Shown: positions 1-13,100 of the stretch, one piece after another | Position numbering within the stretch: position 1 is the first letter of the stretch | Layout of the letters: every line of letters starts with the position of its first letter | Source of the DNA: Aptenodytes patagonicus | Lineage: Eukaryota; Chordata; Aves; Sphenisciformes; Spheniscidae | DNA: 64,000 nt | Reading direction: 5' to 3' | Assembly (NCBI RefSeq): GCF_965638725.1 | Contig: NC_134973.1 | Location: 6,320,491 to 6,384,490 of the forward strand | Translations under genes and position numbers: made by a program | Notes under the pieces: generated by a model | The model's database searches: none | The model's input: the letters and a program-made list of their open reading frames with translations, nothing else | What the model was told of the DNA's origin: nothing

Positions 1-3000
1 TTTTTTTTCTGGGCTGTTGTGAGGATTTCCTGCCTCAAGTGCTGTCTCCTAGGTGATGTGGAAATTCAGAGCTCCAGCTTGTATTTTCTCCATTCCTCAA
101 TGCCTTTAGGAGCTGGAAGGAAAGGGCAGGCACTCCTAACGCGAAGTGTATCTTGCTGTTCCTGTGTCCTTTGTTTGAGCCCTTCTCAAATTTGGGCCAC
201 TGGACTGGACCTCTTCACCTTTTATCTGAAGCTGCCCCTGTCTAAATCCAAACACTCATATGCCACAAGAGGCCAGGAAAGTATAGATGTGTTTAAAGAA
301 CACCTTGGGGTTTTTCACTAGCAAATGTCTCTCTGCAGAAGAGAAACTTCCTGGGCACACAATGTGGTTTTCTTTTAACAGTTCTTTTTTGAAGCAGTGT
401 CTCAGGTTTGGGCAGAATCTGTTCCTTCATCCTCTGGGAATCATGCATCTGAGCTCTGCTGTGCCCCTTCTAGCTCTCCCTTGCAGCCTCCTCAGTGAGA
501 GATGCAACATGTTTCTTCTTCATCTGCAAAGGTGACCTGTCATTTCCCTTTTTCACTCTCTCTTGGTGTTATGACTATCTTTTATCTACCCCTTAATCCT
601 GTTACTGTGGTATATAATTCTCTGTCTGGCTCTGTAAACTCTTTCCAGGTGCTGACTGACAGCTGTTCCATTTTTCATTTACCAGCAGTATTTTAATGTC
701 TGTTTTTCTCTACTGCAGTCAGGGTGATTACAATATGTCCATTCATGGACTCCAAAAGATACTGGATATATCCTTCCTTCTAAATAGACATTTTCTACCT
801 GAGGCATTGGGTCCCTCGAGCTGTAACATAAGCCTAGAGCAGCTTGTGCTGCAGCAGCTGACAAGAAAAAGCAGGCTAGGCATGGAAAGGTGATTGAAAA
901 CATTACTTGCTTAGCCATGATTCATCCAAGGTGAGGTTTGCTGCTGTTGTGATAAAGGTCTCTTGTTTTTAAGATTGCCTTATCTGTTTGCAGCTGTTAA
1001 AAATAAGAACAGCTTGACTGCATCGGCTTCCCAGCTGATGCATCTGTGGCTTCTGACTAGATGGCAGAACCCTGGCAGTCTCTGCAAGAGATGTAAACAG
1101 AAAGTTTGACCAGTGTGGGGAGTTCTGTTTTTTTAGGGTGAATTTTAGGAGTGGTACCACCCTCAAACACAAGGCAGCTCTGCAGCAAGAGTCTTGAGAC
1201 ACCTTGCAGTGGCCCTGGGTTCAGGCGAGGCTGCAAAAAGCTGAGAGCCTTTGTGAGTCCATTTCAGTGAAAAGCCTGGATGCAAATTCCAGGCTCTTGC
1301 ACCTGCTGGCCCTGAATAAGTGTCCTGGCAGCTCCACACACAGGTGGGGACAATAGCCAGGGCTGGAGAAAGAAGAGTACAGAACTGTAGCTTGGAGAAG
1401 GGTTGAGATTCTCTGCTGAGCACGAGAGAAGACAAGTGAATCCACAGTGCTTTCCTACTGAGGGCTAGCATGTGCCTCTGGTTCTGCAGGTCCATCTGTC
1501 ATTCTTGCCATGACTTTAGCCTGGGAGCCAGGTGGGTGCTTATAGATCAACAGTGAACGGTACTCTCAGTTCCTCCCTCTGCTCCCTAGGATTAGGACCT
1601 CTCTTCCTCCCCTGATAACCCACACCCTTTCTCCTAACCTTTCCTGCACTGACGTCAGCCTTGAAACCTGCTACATGTATCTCCTGTTGCAGGGGCCTGG
1701 AGTCAGCCCACTACCTTTCTGGGTAAAATCAAGCATAACAGATCTGGGCAGCATTTGAGCCAGTGCTCTGGGAGCTATTATGTGGGGCGCTGTGGGGAGA
1801 GGGCAGGAAGGAGGATAGGACTTTGGGAGCAGGCAAGAGGGCAGTCTGCTGAATTGGGCTGCTGTGTGGGAGCACGGAGCTGTTGTGCTGGGTATGTGTG
1901 TTGGATAGTAGGGTCCCCTTCTCCACTCGCTGCCTCTGTCTATCTGCAGGATCCAGGGCAAGAGTGGTGGGAGATGGCTGAAAGCTCCTAGCGGAGAGAC
2001 TAAGCAAGGGGAAGAGAGGCCAGGTTGTGCCTGCACCACAGTCCTTTGTAAAGCCTCAGGCCTGGCATGCTCAGCAGAACTGAGCACCTGGCTCTGCCAA
2101 AGCTATCTCTGCAAACAATCCAGCAAACACGCCCCCTCCCTCCTCCCAGCATGAGGGTGCAGAAGTCCATTCATCTTCAGGGACACTGGGGCAGGATGAC
2201 AGGCTAAAATGTATGGCGTGACGACATAAGCTGTGCATGCTGCAGAGGAAATGCCCTGTGGGATATGCAGGCGATGCGTGGCCGTGGGTGGCAGAGCTGG
2301 GTTGGGCTGCGTCCCTGCAGCTGCGCTGCTGAGGGCAGCTGCTCCTTGTGGAGCACGAGCTTTGGGTGTGCTGTGCCTCAGCATCACCCTGGTGTAACAG
2401 AGGTGGAGCAGAGAGATGAGACAGCCTGGGCCACCTGGACTGTGCTGCTCAGAGCACTGACATCCCCTGCTGCCTTACGTCATCTGTCAGAACTGGAGAA
2501 GCTGGTGGGAGAGCAATCCACATCCTCGCATGAGGAGTCAGATCTGGCCCTGGTAGCAATAATGGCTGCTTCAACGTAGATACGCAACCAGCTTCTGATC
2601 ATCTGGCACAGTCTGAATGGAACCTAGCTGGAAACACCTCTGCCAAGCCACAGTTAGGAGGGAGCTGAGCTTCTCAAAAGAAAGGGGGCTTTGCCCATAA
2701 GGGCCTGGGGCACAGAGACTTGGCCAGGGTTGTAGACCTGGGGCCATGTATCGGTTCCCATTGCAGCTAAGCCCCCTCCAGGATTGGTGCTTGTGGCTGT
2801 GCTCACCACCCTGTCACAGCTTCTTCACTTTGGGGGAGGGCTGTGTTAGAAAATTTTCTGCTTTAAGTAATTTCTTTTCTTCCAGACCCTGGTGCTGAGA
2901 CACTGAGAAAAAGGGGGCAAACACTGATTTCTGATATGGATATGGAAGGGTACTCTGCCTTGTCTTTTGTTAGCAGTACAAGAGCAAGCTCTTATTTTGA

Positions 3001-3198
3001 AAGAAGCTCTAATGCCTAAGTTCCTGACAGCTGATGACAATTTGTCCTGAGATAAGTACCAGGTCCTACAAATAATACATCCCACCCCTGCTGAACACAT
3101 AGGGCCTATTCGTGGGTGCTTAGAGTTCTCCCCCTTGCTCACAGGGCCTCAGTGTTTCTGGAAATTAGGCCCAAAAAAATACACCTCTTCTCTTGCCC
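1..3198. other. 5' flank of CELF5, no gene recognised
   Basis: I find no splice-flanked coding stretch or recognisable protein here. Short open frames exist on both strands but none resembles a known family, and none has codon use that stands out. The sequence is mixed-composition, single-copy-looking DNA that ends in a short A-rich stretch just before the CpG island. It may hold distal regulatory DNA for CELF5 or a non-coding exon of a neighbouring gene. Confidence 0.5.
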
Positions 3199-3229
3199 GA
3201 GAAAGGCAGGTGTCTCCTCCTCCGCCTTC

Positions 3230-4180
3230 AGGATGCAGTCAAAGCTGCCTTGCCTCCTCGTCCGTGGCTGCAAGTGCTGCCACCGCTGTCCTCGCCAAGG
3301 GTGCCCTCTTTTGGGGCCCCCCCGTCCCTCCCTTGGGGCACCCCGCCCCTCCCTTGGGCCCCCGCGCCCCGCCTTGGCCCCGTGCAGCCACCCGCGGGCC
3401 CGCAGGGGGCGCTGCGGTGCGGCTCTTTGTGGCGCCGCGGCGGCGGCGCTGGCGGCTGGGCCGTTCTCAGCCGCGCTGCCTCCCCCGTCCGCCCGCAGCC
3501 GCGCCGGGTGCGGGGCATGGCCAGACTCACCGAGGGCGAGGCGAGGAGGCAGCCGCCGCTCCTGCCAGCCCCGCAGCCGCCGCGCCCGCCGCGCCGAACC
3601 TCCCCCATGAGCAGCAGCGGCGGCGCGGAGCCCCCCGCGCAGCCCGACAGCATGAAGGACCTGGATGCTATCAAGCTCTTCGTGGGGCAGATCCCGCGCA
3701 ACCTGGAAGAGAAGGACCTCAAGCCGCTCTTCGAGCAGTTCGGCAAGATCTACGAGCTCACCGTGCTCAAGGACCGCTACACCGGCATGCACAAGGGTGA
3801 GCCCGGCCCCGCACGGCACGGCCCGCTCCCCGGGGCGCGCACAAAGGGCGGCGGGTCCCACCGTCCCCCGCCCGCCCTCGGGTCGGTCCACGCGTGACCC
3901 ACTGCGACGTGCTGCCTCTGCCCCTCTCCCCCCCCCCCCCGGCGGGGGCTCGTGCCCCCTGATGCACTGCCCGGGAAAAGGTCTGCATCCCCGGCGCCCA
4001 CGGGCGGGGGTCGGCACCGTGGCCCGGGTGAGGTTCGGCGTCCCCGCGCCGGAGCCCCGCGGAGCCCGGCCGCGCCCGCGCAGCCCTCCTGCCCCGGTCC
4101 TGGTAGCCCGGGGCCTGGCGCCGGTCGCGCCGGTGCGTGGGGTGCTGTGACAAAGGCGCCGATATGCAGAGTGGGGCAGA
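3230..4180. promoter_or_regulatory. CpG-island promoter of CELF5
   Basis: GC content and CpG density jump sharply here and fall back after about 4.2 kb, while flanking DNA is CpG-poor. The island spans CELF5 coding exon 1 and the start of intron 1. It contains three imperfect C-rich tandem units of about 20 bp (3316-3375) resembling GC boxes, a strong CTCF-like match at 3399-3414 and a 13-base C run near 3928-3940. No TATA box was seen, as expected for a CpG-island promoter. The transcription start is not resolved. Confidence 0.75.
3517..3796 (+). CDS. CELF5: CELF5 coding exon 1
   Basis: Encodes residues 1-93 plus one base of codon 94: the proline/arginine-rich N-terminus and the first half of RRM1. 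The donor is AAGG|GTGAGC. The frame stays open upstream to an ATG at 3193, so the 5' boundary of coding is set by family similarity and Kozak context rather than by an upstream stop. Confidence 0.9.
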
Positions 4181-7100
4181 CTGAGGCTGCTGCAGGTCGC
4201 GGCAGCTAGGGCTGAAACGGGAGCTCTCGGTGAACGGCCAGACATCCTCCCCGTGGTCTCAGACCTCCTCCGAGGCAGGAATACGGCGCTACAGTTTTAA
4301 AATCCGCGTAACAAAGAATATCGGCTGCAAATCTGCTGTTGCCAGTGGCGTTCAGATAGATGAGGGGCCTTCTTGATGAGAGATTGGGATAGATGAGGGG
4401 TCTTTCTTCGTTGAAAGACATTTAGTGGATGCTAAAAAGTTTGAGGAGGCTAGTTTAGCTGCACTTATTGTTGTATTTGAAAGCTGTATTTTGAAAAGCT
4501 GTCGCATTCAGGATGTCAGCTCCCTTCTGTGGAGTGGTTCTAGCCCACCCCCAGCAGGTGCTTGGGATCTTGTGGTCACCACAGCTCCAGCCATGAATGG
4601 GAATTCACAGAGCCTGTTTGCTGTGAGATCTGAGAGAGTGATCGCAGCACCACTCCCTGGCACACGTAGAGCAAGCCTGCGGGGAACCTACAGTAAGTAC
4701 CTTGAAAGCTGTCAGTGGTCAGCCTGGGCCTCTGTGCCCTAAAATGATTCATGATGGGGTCATGTGTTGGCGTGCGCTGGAGGGAGTGTGAGTTGCATTC
4801 AGTCCTGATGCCTCTGGTTTCAGATTTAGGAGGAAAAGTAAGAGAAACTGAGTGCCATGGCAACTCGAACTGTTCTAGACTGAACAGAGAGGGAAGGGGA
4901 CAACAGAAAAATAAGTTTATTTTCAAACAAAAGGCCAAATCTAACCCCAACACAAAAGGAAAACACTTCCTCATTGAAGCCTGTGGGAGCTGGGCTGGCT
5001 TGAATTTAGCTGAAGATGTCTGGTTGGGACTTCAGAACCAAAATGCCACGTGCTTGTGTGTCTGTGTGTGCAAGGGGCTGAGTCCAAACCTGCTACCATC
5101 TGATGGTGAGTTGCTAGGTTTCAAACCCAATGAGGAGGAGAATGGGCCTGAGGCAAGAGGCAATTGCACATTTCATTTCAGTTGACGTATTAAATATAGA
5201 CTGTATGGTCTGAGGTCAGGTTCCAGACAGGAGACAGATTCTAGGGATCTGCCACTTGGATATGGAAATTAGAGGAGGCAGCACTGGTATTAGCCAGATC
5301 TGTGTGACATTAACTTGCTGCTAAATGTAGGATTCCTGCAGCAAAATAAATATATACCTTTGATTTTGACATTTTTGAGTGGATGCAGGTGTTGGTCGGG
5401 GGTTGTTGGTGCTCTGTTCTGTCCAGAAAAGGCCGTTGAGATGTGTAGGTTCTTCTGGTGGCTATTGTACAGTGATTTCCACACACCTTCAGCTTCCTCT
5501 GCCCCTCCTCCCCCCCCTCCCCCCAGCCCTGTTTTGTACAAAGTGAAAGGTTGGGATTCCTTTCCTGGTGGCATGGGTTTACATGTAGACCTTCCACCTG
5601 GTTTGGGAGTAGGCAATATACCTCTCCAAAGAAGTCATTCCTCCACAAGGATGGGGGGGGATAGCATGCAGTGAAGAAATTAGACCCACAGTCCAGCCAA
5701 CCCTGACCCCAGCCTTCCCCTCCCATCTTATCAGGGCTGGCTGCATTGGCTTAGGCTCCATGCAAGAAGGCCAACCTGGTGAAGAGCCACCACTCCTGTT
5801 AGCATCAGCAGGCCTGGAGGGTGCCAGACCTGACCCAGAAGCCGCAGCGGCCTGAAGCACTGTCACAGGAGCTGGTCAGGGCTTTGCAGCCCCTGATCAG
5901 GGGAAGGCTTTGGCAAATCTGGATAACTATGCATTCATTCCATACAGAAGCCATAATCTTTCCGGGGCAGTTGTAACAGCAGATTCAGTTTTCTCTCCCT
6001 GTGTTCCCTGATCTGCAGCGAGATCCAGTTGACAGCTCACATGCGGCTTCCATCTGCTTTTTCCCTTTCTTTCCCTAAATGGGGAGAAGCAGTTGTGTGA
6101 GAAGCCAGCACTGCTGGTAAAGCCCAGCAGCTCCTCTTGCAATCCGTAGCAGCTTGACACAGAGCTGAGCAGCTGCCTCTGCCCGCAGGGAGGAAGGAAG
6201 GGTAGAAAAGGCCTGCCAGGGGCAGGAGGGTGTGAATTGGGCTGCAGAGTCCAAAAGCTCAAGAGCTATCTAGGACTGTCCTGTACAGGTGCTGAGAACT
6301 GAAGAATTCACTGGAGGCACAGAAGGATCTTACAAGCCTGCTAGAAACATGAGCACTGTTATGAAATGGTTTTGTTAGTGCCTGACTATTCACGTCTCAG
6401 CAACCTGACTACTGGTAGTTGATACTGTTCCAGCCTCCTAATATTATTCATGAGGCAGTTTTTCTATTTATGTTAATCACAGATATATTTGCATGTTAAT
6501 TGCAATGTTTGTCTTAAAGCTTGTCTTAAAGCTAATATTTTCATGGGAAGAGCAGGGAGGCATTTGAACAGGCTTTTGGAATGGGTCAGAGGAGAGACCG
6601 AGCAGGGAGAATCAAGTGGAAATTTTTGGCCTTGTATTCCAGGATTGGGCAGAAGGCAGTTCCTCCACGAGTGTCAACTATGCTCTCCTGAATGGGTTTC
6701 CTAGCAGTGCCCATGGTAGGGAAAGTGGAGAGATTCTGGAGTGTGAGATGCTAAACTGAACTGCAGGGGAATGGCAGGGACAGGAGCAGCCCTCTCACAG
6801 GGCGTGGGGAGAAGTATACAGTGTGTGGACAGATGGGTGGCTTTTCCAAAGGGCAAGGAGGCAATAACAACCTCAGCCTAACTTGCCTCACTGGCAGCTG
6901 AGTTTTGACTCGGCTTCTGCAGGCTTGTAGATAAGCTCCCCGCTGACTCCATGCTTCCCCTGCTGAAGTATTTGATGTGATTTCTAATGCTACGCTGAAT
7001 CTAGAGACCCCTCTCTTCTGCAAACTGACAGGCTTTTCTTGCTCAAGGCTTTAGACTGCTGATGTCTGGAGTAATGTTTAGTATCTGAGGGGACTGTAAA

Positions 7101-10100
7101 TCCCAGAGTCGATGTGTGGTTTGTAGGGAGGATCAGGCACAGAATATCTTTTTTTTTTTTTTTTGCTGCAGTCTCTTGCAAGTGGAACTAAGCTAGGTTC
7201 TGCTTACAGGGAGCTGGAAACCCTCCTGGAGCCAGTGGGAGTAGGGTGGTGTCACCTGACACTAAGGGGACATACAGGTTCTTTTTAGGGATCCTTGGCA
7301 GAATGATGATGGCACTAAGTCATAGTTACACTTAAAGCTTTATTTTCTTAACAGAATTTTATGATTAGTATAGCACAGAATTTATGATTAGAATGGCACA
7401 GGATTTCTACAAGCAGAATCAATGTAGTACAATCTATAAGGAGCGTAATACAGAATTTATAATACAACTTAACATGATTTCTAATCACCTGGACCTTCTG
7501 CAGATCAGGTCAGATTTTAATACATGGTTTGCTGTATCAATATACAATCATAATCCAGACTCAAAAATCATGTAAAAGAAGATGAGTCACTCATTCAATC
7601 CTTGGAGGAAGTAGACGATGGTGGAGGCATCCCTGGCCACCGGGGGTCACAGCTCTCACTGTCCAGCAGCAGCTCCGGCCCAAGTTCCCCCATTTAGGAC
7701 TCATAACGGCTTGATTTTATAGACAGTGCTCTGGGTGCTGTTACGCTTCCCTGTTCTGTGACTGGATCGTCAACATCACCTGCTTGGCCGGGTGCCTGAG
7801 ACCTTCAAGGCCAGCACTTTTTAACACCCTGAGCACTTTTTAACACCATGTCCTATGTCTCAGCAGGCATAACTGACTTGGTGTTAGAAGTGCCCAAAGG
7901 GGCATAAGCCTGTTGACCTGAGTTTGCTGTTAACTAAAGCAGGAAATGTGGAAGTGAGAAAACCTAGTGAGAGTGACGGGCCCCTTTGCGCCTCTGTGGA
8001 CATCTCCTCACTGTTGAGTGGATCCCTGGGTGACTCTGTCAGGCTCAAAGTTTTAGGAATCTGAAGAATCCATGAAAGACATGGTAAGCAGGGTCCTGTC
8101 ACAGCATGGAAACCCTTCCTAGCTGGGAACACGTGGCTTTCCTTAGGCCTCTGGTACTTCAGTAAGCTTCAGGCACCAGGTGAAGCAGGGGACGAGGGGA
8201 GGCTGTGGAAAATGCCTGGTGCTTCACTTACTTGCTGCATCCTAAGGAGTAGTTGAAGAGTTAGTTTGCAAGAGATAATGTCTCTTCGGGAAGGAAGACT
8301 CTTTTTACTAAATACTTGTTTACACAATTAGGCTTAGAGTGTAGTGTTTCTGCAAAACCCCTTTCTGTATTTCTGACCAGGACTTTGCAAAGAGAATAGA
8401 ATTGACTCCTGCATCCTACCTCCAAAACATCTGGCTGTGGAGGACAGTAATCATGTTTTCCAAAGGATGTATCTGACCTCTTTAGCTCCCTCCTTTCCAC
8501 AGCCAGTACAGCCTCCCAGATTCCTGCCATTTGGGAGGCAGGAGTGAGATGGAATGAATGAGCTGAGTGTCCTGAAAGCTTAGAGACATGGAGAGCTCAG
8601 GGACAGAGCAGTGGACAGGACTGTCCTGTGCCCATACGCTTGCTTGTCTCAGTCCAGCCCAGACAGCCTGTTGTTAGAGGCTGCCCAAGTGCTGTTTCAT
8701 GCTTGAGTGAAGGGAGGGAGTACAAACTGGCTCCTGTTGAGCAAATATCCACATCCTTGAAAAGCAGAGCAGCAGCAAGGATTGCCCTGGGAGTGAAGCA
8801 GGAGGTTTGAGTGAGGCATCTTCAGGCTCCATAGCTGCAGGATGCTTCTGTCTCCAGAGGCTGCTACCTCTTGATACAGATACCCGAACACCTAAAAGAT
8901 GAATGGTATTTTGGGCTGCCTTTGCTGTAGGGAAGAGAAAGACCAGAGGGCTCTAGGGAGGGGATTCATGGCACTTTTTTGGATTGGTGCTGGTGGATGT
9001 AGGTGTTGCTGGGCTTCACAAATCCCTGATCTGGCATGATGACAATACCTTGCAAAATAACTCTCTATCCCTGTGTGAGGAGTGTCTCTCCTTTATCACC
9101 ACTAAATGGTGTACCTTTGTCCAATCCTCATTTTATCCTTGTCCTCCCATGGGCTGAGGTTTTTGAGCCTGCCAGTGTGCATTACCTCAGTTTTGATGTT
9201 CCTGAGCACTGGAATTGGGACTCAGGGACTTGGTTTATGTGCTTAACTGAGCAGGTAGTTTCATGTAGACTTATTCCTCTCCTATCCTTAGTTTTCTTAG
9301 GTTTGTCGGCTAATTCTCCTGAGGCAAGGATGGTGTCTTCATTGCACGTGGACATGGTACCAATGCATTGAAGCTCTCAGTGGAATAAATTGCTTATTCC
9401 CAACTCCTGACTTCAGAGCTTTGTGTGCTAAACCTGACTCGATTATCTTAGAATGAATCTCATGTGACTTGCAAAGTAGCAGACTGGAGCAGCAGGTGGG
9501 AATCAGGCAAGCATCTGCGTTTGGGACTTTGGTGACCAGGCCTCCAAATCTGTTAGAAATAGGGTTTGGGCTCTCTGGTTGTACAGGTGCTTTTGAGGCT
9601 TTTCCTGATGCTTGACATCACAGCAGTCTGCGAGGGGAGAGCGAAAGCAAAGGGGTGCTTCCCCCACACACAGTAGAGCTAGCTGCCTTTGCCATGAGAA
9701 GTGAAGGTTACCTGCATGCTTCCTGGTCTCACTGCATTTGTTAAAATTATCCAATGATCCCACATCTGGCCTTGGTGCAGCATTCTCAGTTCAAAACCTG
9801 GGCAATAAGGAGCTTTAATTACCTGTTAGAGATATCTAATATTTGTGTGCTGTTTGTGGAGGGTTTTTTTTCCCTAGCAAGAGCTGTGAAGACAGATGCG
9901 ATTTGCTTAGCTGCAGCAACTTATTGGAGTTGGGATGGAAGAACAGCATAATCTTGTTGCTGTGGGTTGGGATTGTCCTCAGCAGCTGGCTTCCGCGTGG
10001 CCTAAAAGTGTTGTGTACCATGGAGTCACTCTGGGGCGGAGGGGAGAGATCCAGACAGCCCCTGTCCTGCATCCACCTTTGGATTCATGGAGAGCTGGAG

Positions 10101-13100
10101 TGGCTTTGGAGTACCCCAAGCCAGGCACAAGAAGGTGGGGGCAAAAGAATGGGCCTTTCTATTTGGGCTATAACAATGCATCTGCAGCCCCAGCACAACA
10201 ATATAGGCATGGACATTAGCAACAAGCTGAAGGGACATGTCCTGCCTTTGCTTAGGATGTGAAATGCCACTGCGAATAGGAGGGGGATGAGCGAGGGGGT
10301 CAGACGCATTGTAGCATTTGAGTTTGTTCTCCAGTGCTTTGCCCATCCTCATCTGAAACAACTCAAGTGACAGAGCTCCAGGCACTTCCCTGGGGAGATC
10401 ATTCTACAGTCTAATAAATCTCTCTCTGCTAGGAAATGTTTCTTGATAACCAGCCAAATTTTTCCTTTGCTTAGTTTCATTTGATTATTCTTAGCATCAG
10501 AGCACCCAAAGATGATCCTCCTTCTTCCTGGAGGGGTTACAATTCCTTCCCTCCTCCCTTGGCTCCACTGTTAGGCTAAGATGTTAAGTCAAATCTTGAC
10601 TGAGAATGTCAGGATCTGGGCTTTTCCGTGTGCTTTTCATCTTGCTTCTTAAGTTGGCCCTTGCAGAATGCATTATGCTTTGCTGTTCTCTGTATTTCCC
10701 TTGTTATGCATATGTATATTTGTGTGTGTGTGCACATTGTATGGGTGTATGTATGGCACAGGAAGCCAAGCCTCTCATTCTGTAGCTTTCCATGATTCCA
10801 TGAATCTGGATCATGGAGCTTTCATATGAGCCTAAAATCCCAGACACTTTTCCTCTTTCCTTTTTTTTTTTTTTTTTTTGTATCAATAATCATACTGGTC
10901 CTTGCATCTCCTCTGATCCTTGTGTTTTGGGCTGTTTCTCCCACAGGCACCATTAGCTTGCATTTTGCTCTCCTGTTGTTTCTCACTTTGTTCAACACCC
11001 GTTTCAAACCTAGTTGATTCACTGGGACACTTTTCCATGACTTCAACAGACCTTGGATGTCCTTGCAAGTCCTTTAATGTTGTTTCTTTGTCTTTTTCCC
11101 TCAGGTCTTCGACGCATCCAAATTACATAACGTTTGCGCCTTTAATTAGCAAGCCTCCCCCTCTGCTCCCACCCCCCATAAAAAAATCAGGTCTTGCACA
11201 AGGGCTGTCCTAGGCAGTTCCTCTGTACCTGAGCAGAAACGTTGGGACGGAGGTCTGCTGGAACAGGGCAGCATCTGTAGTTCTTGTACTTCAGTCACCT
11301 GCTGTTACCAAAGAGGAATGTTGTGTCGATGTGCATCTGCAATTGCATGTCTAACTTCACACTTGCTGTATCCACTGCAGGTTGTGCGTTCCTCACATAC
11401 TGTGCCAGAGACTCTGCCATCAAAGCCCAGACAGCACTGCATGAACAGAAGACTTTGCCAGGGGTAAGTCCCAGTGAATTGTGCCTGGAGCTCATGCCAT
11501 GGGCAGGCGAATGGGGGATTGTCAGGGGAGGGAGTGAAGGTGAGAAGTGGTTTAGATTAATTTTCCTGCTTGTGAAAGAGAAGTGTGGTTTGGGGGTTAG
11601 AACAGGGATGTGGGAGCCAAAGCACAGCACTGCTCTTCACAGAGCTGCTGCTCTTTTCTCCACCTTGCCAAGGCTGCCCCATGTAACTTCAGCCAAGCCT
11701 ATTTCTGTGCTGCTCTTTGGTCTCTGTGGTGTTGTGTGACATGACATCTTCAGCTATCTGTCCCTGTCACTAGGGAGTTGTGGGCTTTGGGGTGAAGTGC
11801 ATGGGCCCAGCCTGCACAGTGGGCATGCTGGAAAGCTGACAGGAGACAAGACAAGGTACCAGACCCTTTTCCTCTAGGTGTGCAGAACTTCCTGGTGCAT
11901 CCACTCCTAGTCAGCCATTGCCCTGCAGGGTGCCTGGACAATTTGTTGGGTGGCTCTATGCAGGACCCAAAATGACTTCTAGTGCAGTGGCTGAGTTGCA
12001 TCAGCTTCTCAGAAGAAAAAAATACACTTGCCACATCCCGTTGTTTGGAAGAGAAATGGGTTACATAGGTGAGACCAAGACTGCTGAACTAGCTGTGGTC
12101 TGTTCCTGTGTCCTGCTCACTCCACAGCTGGTGTTGGGAGCAAAGTGCAGTAGGGATCTCCTCACAGGGAAGTCCTCTGCCTCTCTGGGACCTGCTGATG
12201 AGCTGAAAGGAGTTCTGAATTGTTGCCATTCCCATTTTGGTATGATTTGAGAGCTTTGACTGGGCAGTTCCCTTGCTGCACTGAGGGGTTTGATCAAGCA
12301 TGTTGGAAGGATTCATTTGGAGGCGAGTGGGCGGAGGAGTTGGGTACTTATAGACAGAAGCTCACAGGAGGCCCTGAGTGCTCAAGGCAACAGAATAATT
12401 AATGTAAACCAGGGGTCTCTGGAGAGGGGTTAGGAATTAACATTTCCTCTTTAACCCATACAGGTCCAAATAGCTTCCCTCACCTCTCCCAGCTCCCCTC
12501 AAGACCTCCACACGCATACATCTTTTTCCATATTTGTTTACCTGTACTCCTTTTTTGCATGGGCCTGTGTTGACATTTGAGGGCTGGAAAATGCACGTAA
12601 CAATTACCACTTAATAGGATCTTTACTGTTTCAGGTTATCTCAGGGGAGCAAGGGGGAAGAGTGCAGATAACCAGGTGCTCAAATACTGTTTGAGTTAAT
12701 TTTGCGTGAGGGGAAAAGGTCAGCCTTTCAGGCTAAAGCAATGTAATCTGTGTGTGTTGGTCCAGGGCAGAATTGACCGAGTCTATAAGAACAAGTCAAA
12801 GGATGGAAGAGCAGTCTTGATGAGTCATGGTACAGTGCTGTAACACAATGGAGAAGACAGACATGTCTCTACCTAGTACCTGTAGAGGGACTCTGAAAGG
12901 TCTGAAGGCTCGGTGGATTCAAGGCAATCTCAGTTTTGCTGCAGTTCTACATCGGGAATTTGTTGCATGTTTCTCTATGTTCTCTACTGTTTGTGCTCTC
13001 AGTGGTTATAGAACGCTGCATGGAGTAGTATTTAAAGCAGCAATTTATCTGTGATGTGGTGATCTAAAGGCTTTTTATGTTAAGGGAGGTGTAAGAAACT

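Larger units (their letters stand above)
3797..11380 (+). other. CELF5: CELF5 intron 1 (7.6 kb)
   Basis: The first 400 bases belong to the CpG island. Other contents are an X-box half-palindrome at 4851-4864, a poly-T run at 7149-7164, an LTR-like segment at about 7.32-7.87 kb, a diverged CR1 fragment at about 10.3-10.5 kb and a poly-T run at 10860-10879. No coding sequence was recognised. Confidence 0.8.

Noticed and set aside
3139-4245. A 368-codon antisense open frame over CELF5 exon 1, and other long frames in the CpG island
   Set aside because: GC-rich DNA lacks TA-rich stop codons, so long frames occur on both strands. The composition is Arg/Gly/Pro-rich with no domain, and the sense strand is a confident CELF5 exon.
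10789-10812. ATTCCATGAATC-type repeat resembling a CR1 octamer tail
   Set aside because: It lies on the wrong side of the nearby CR1 fragment for its orientation and has no CR1 sequence beside it.
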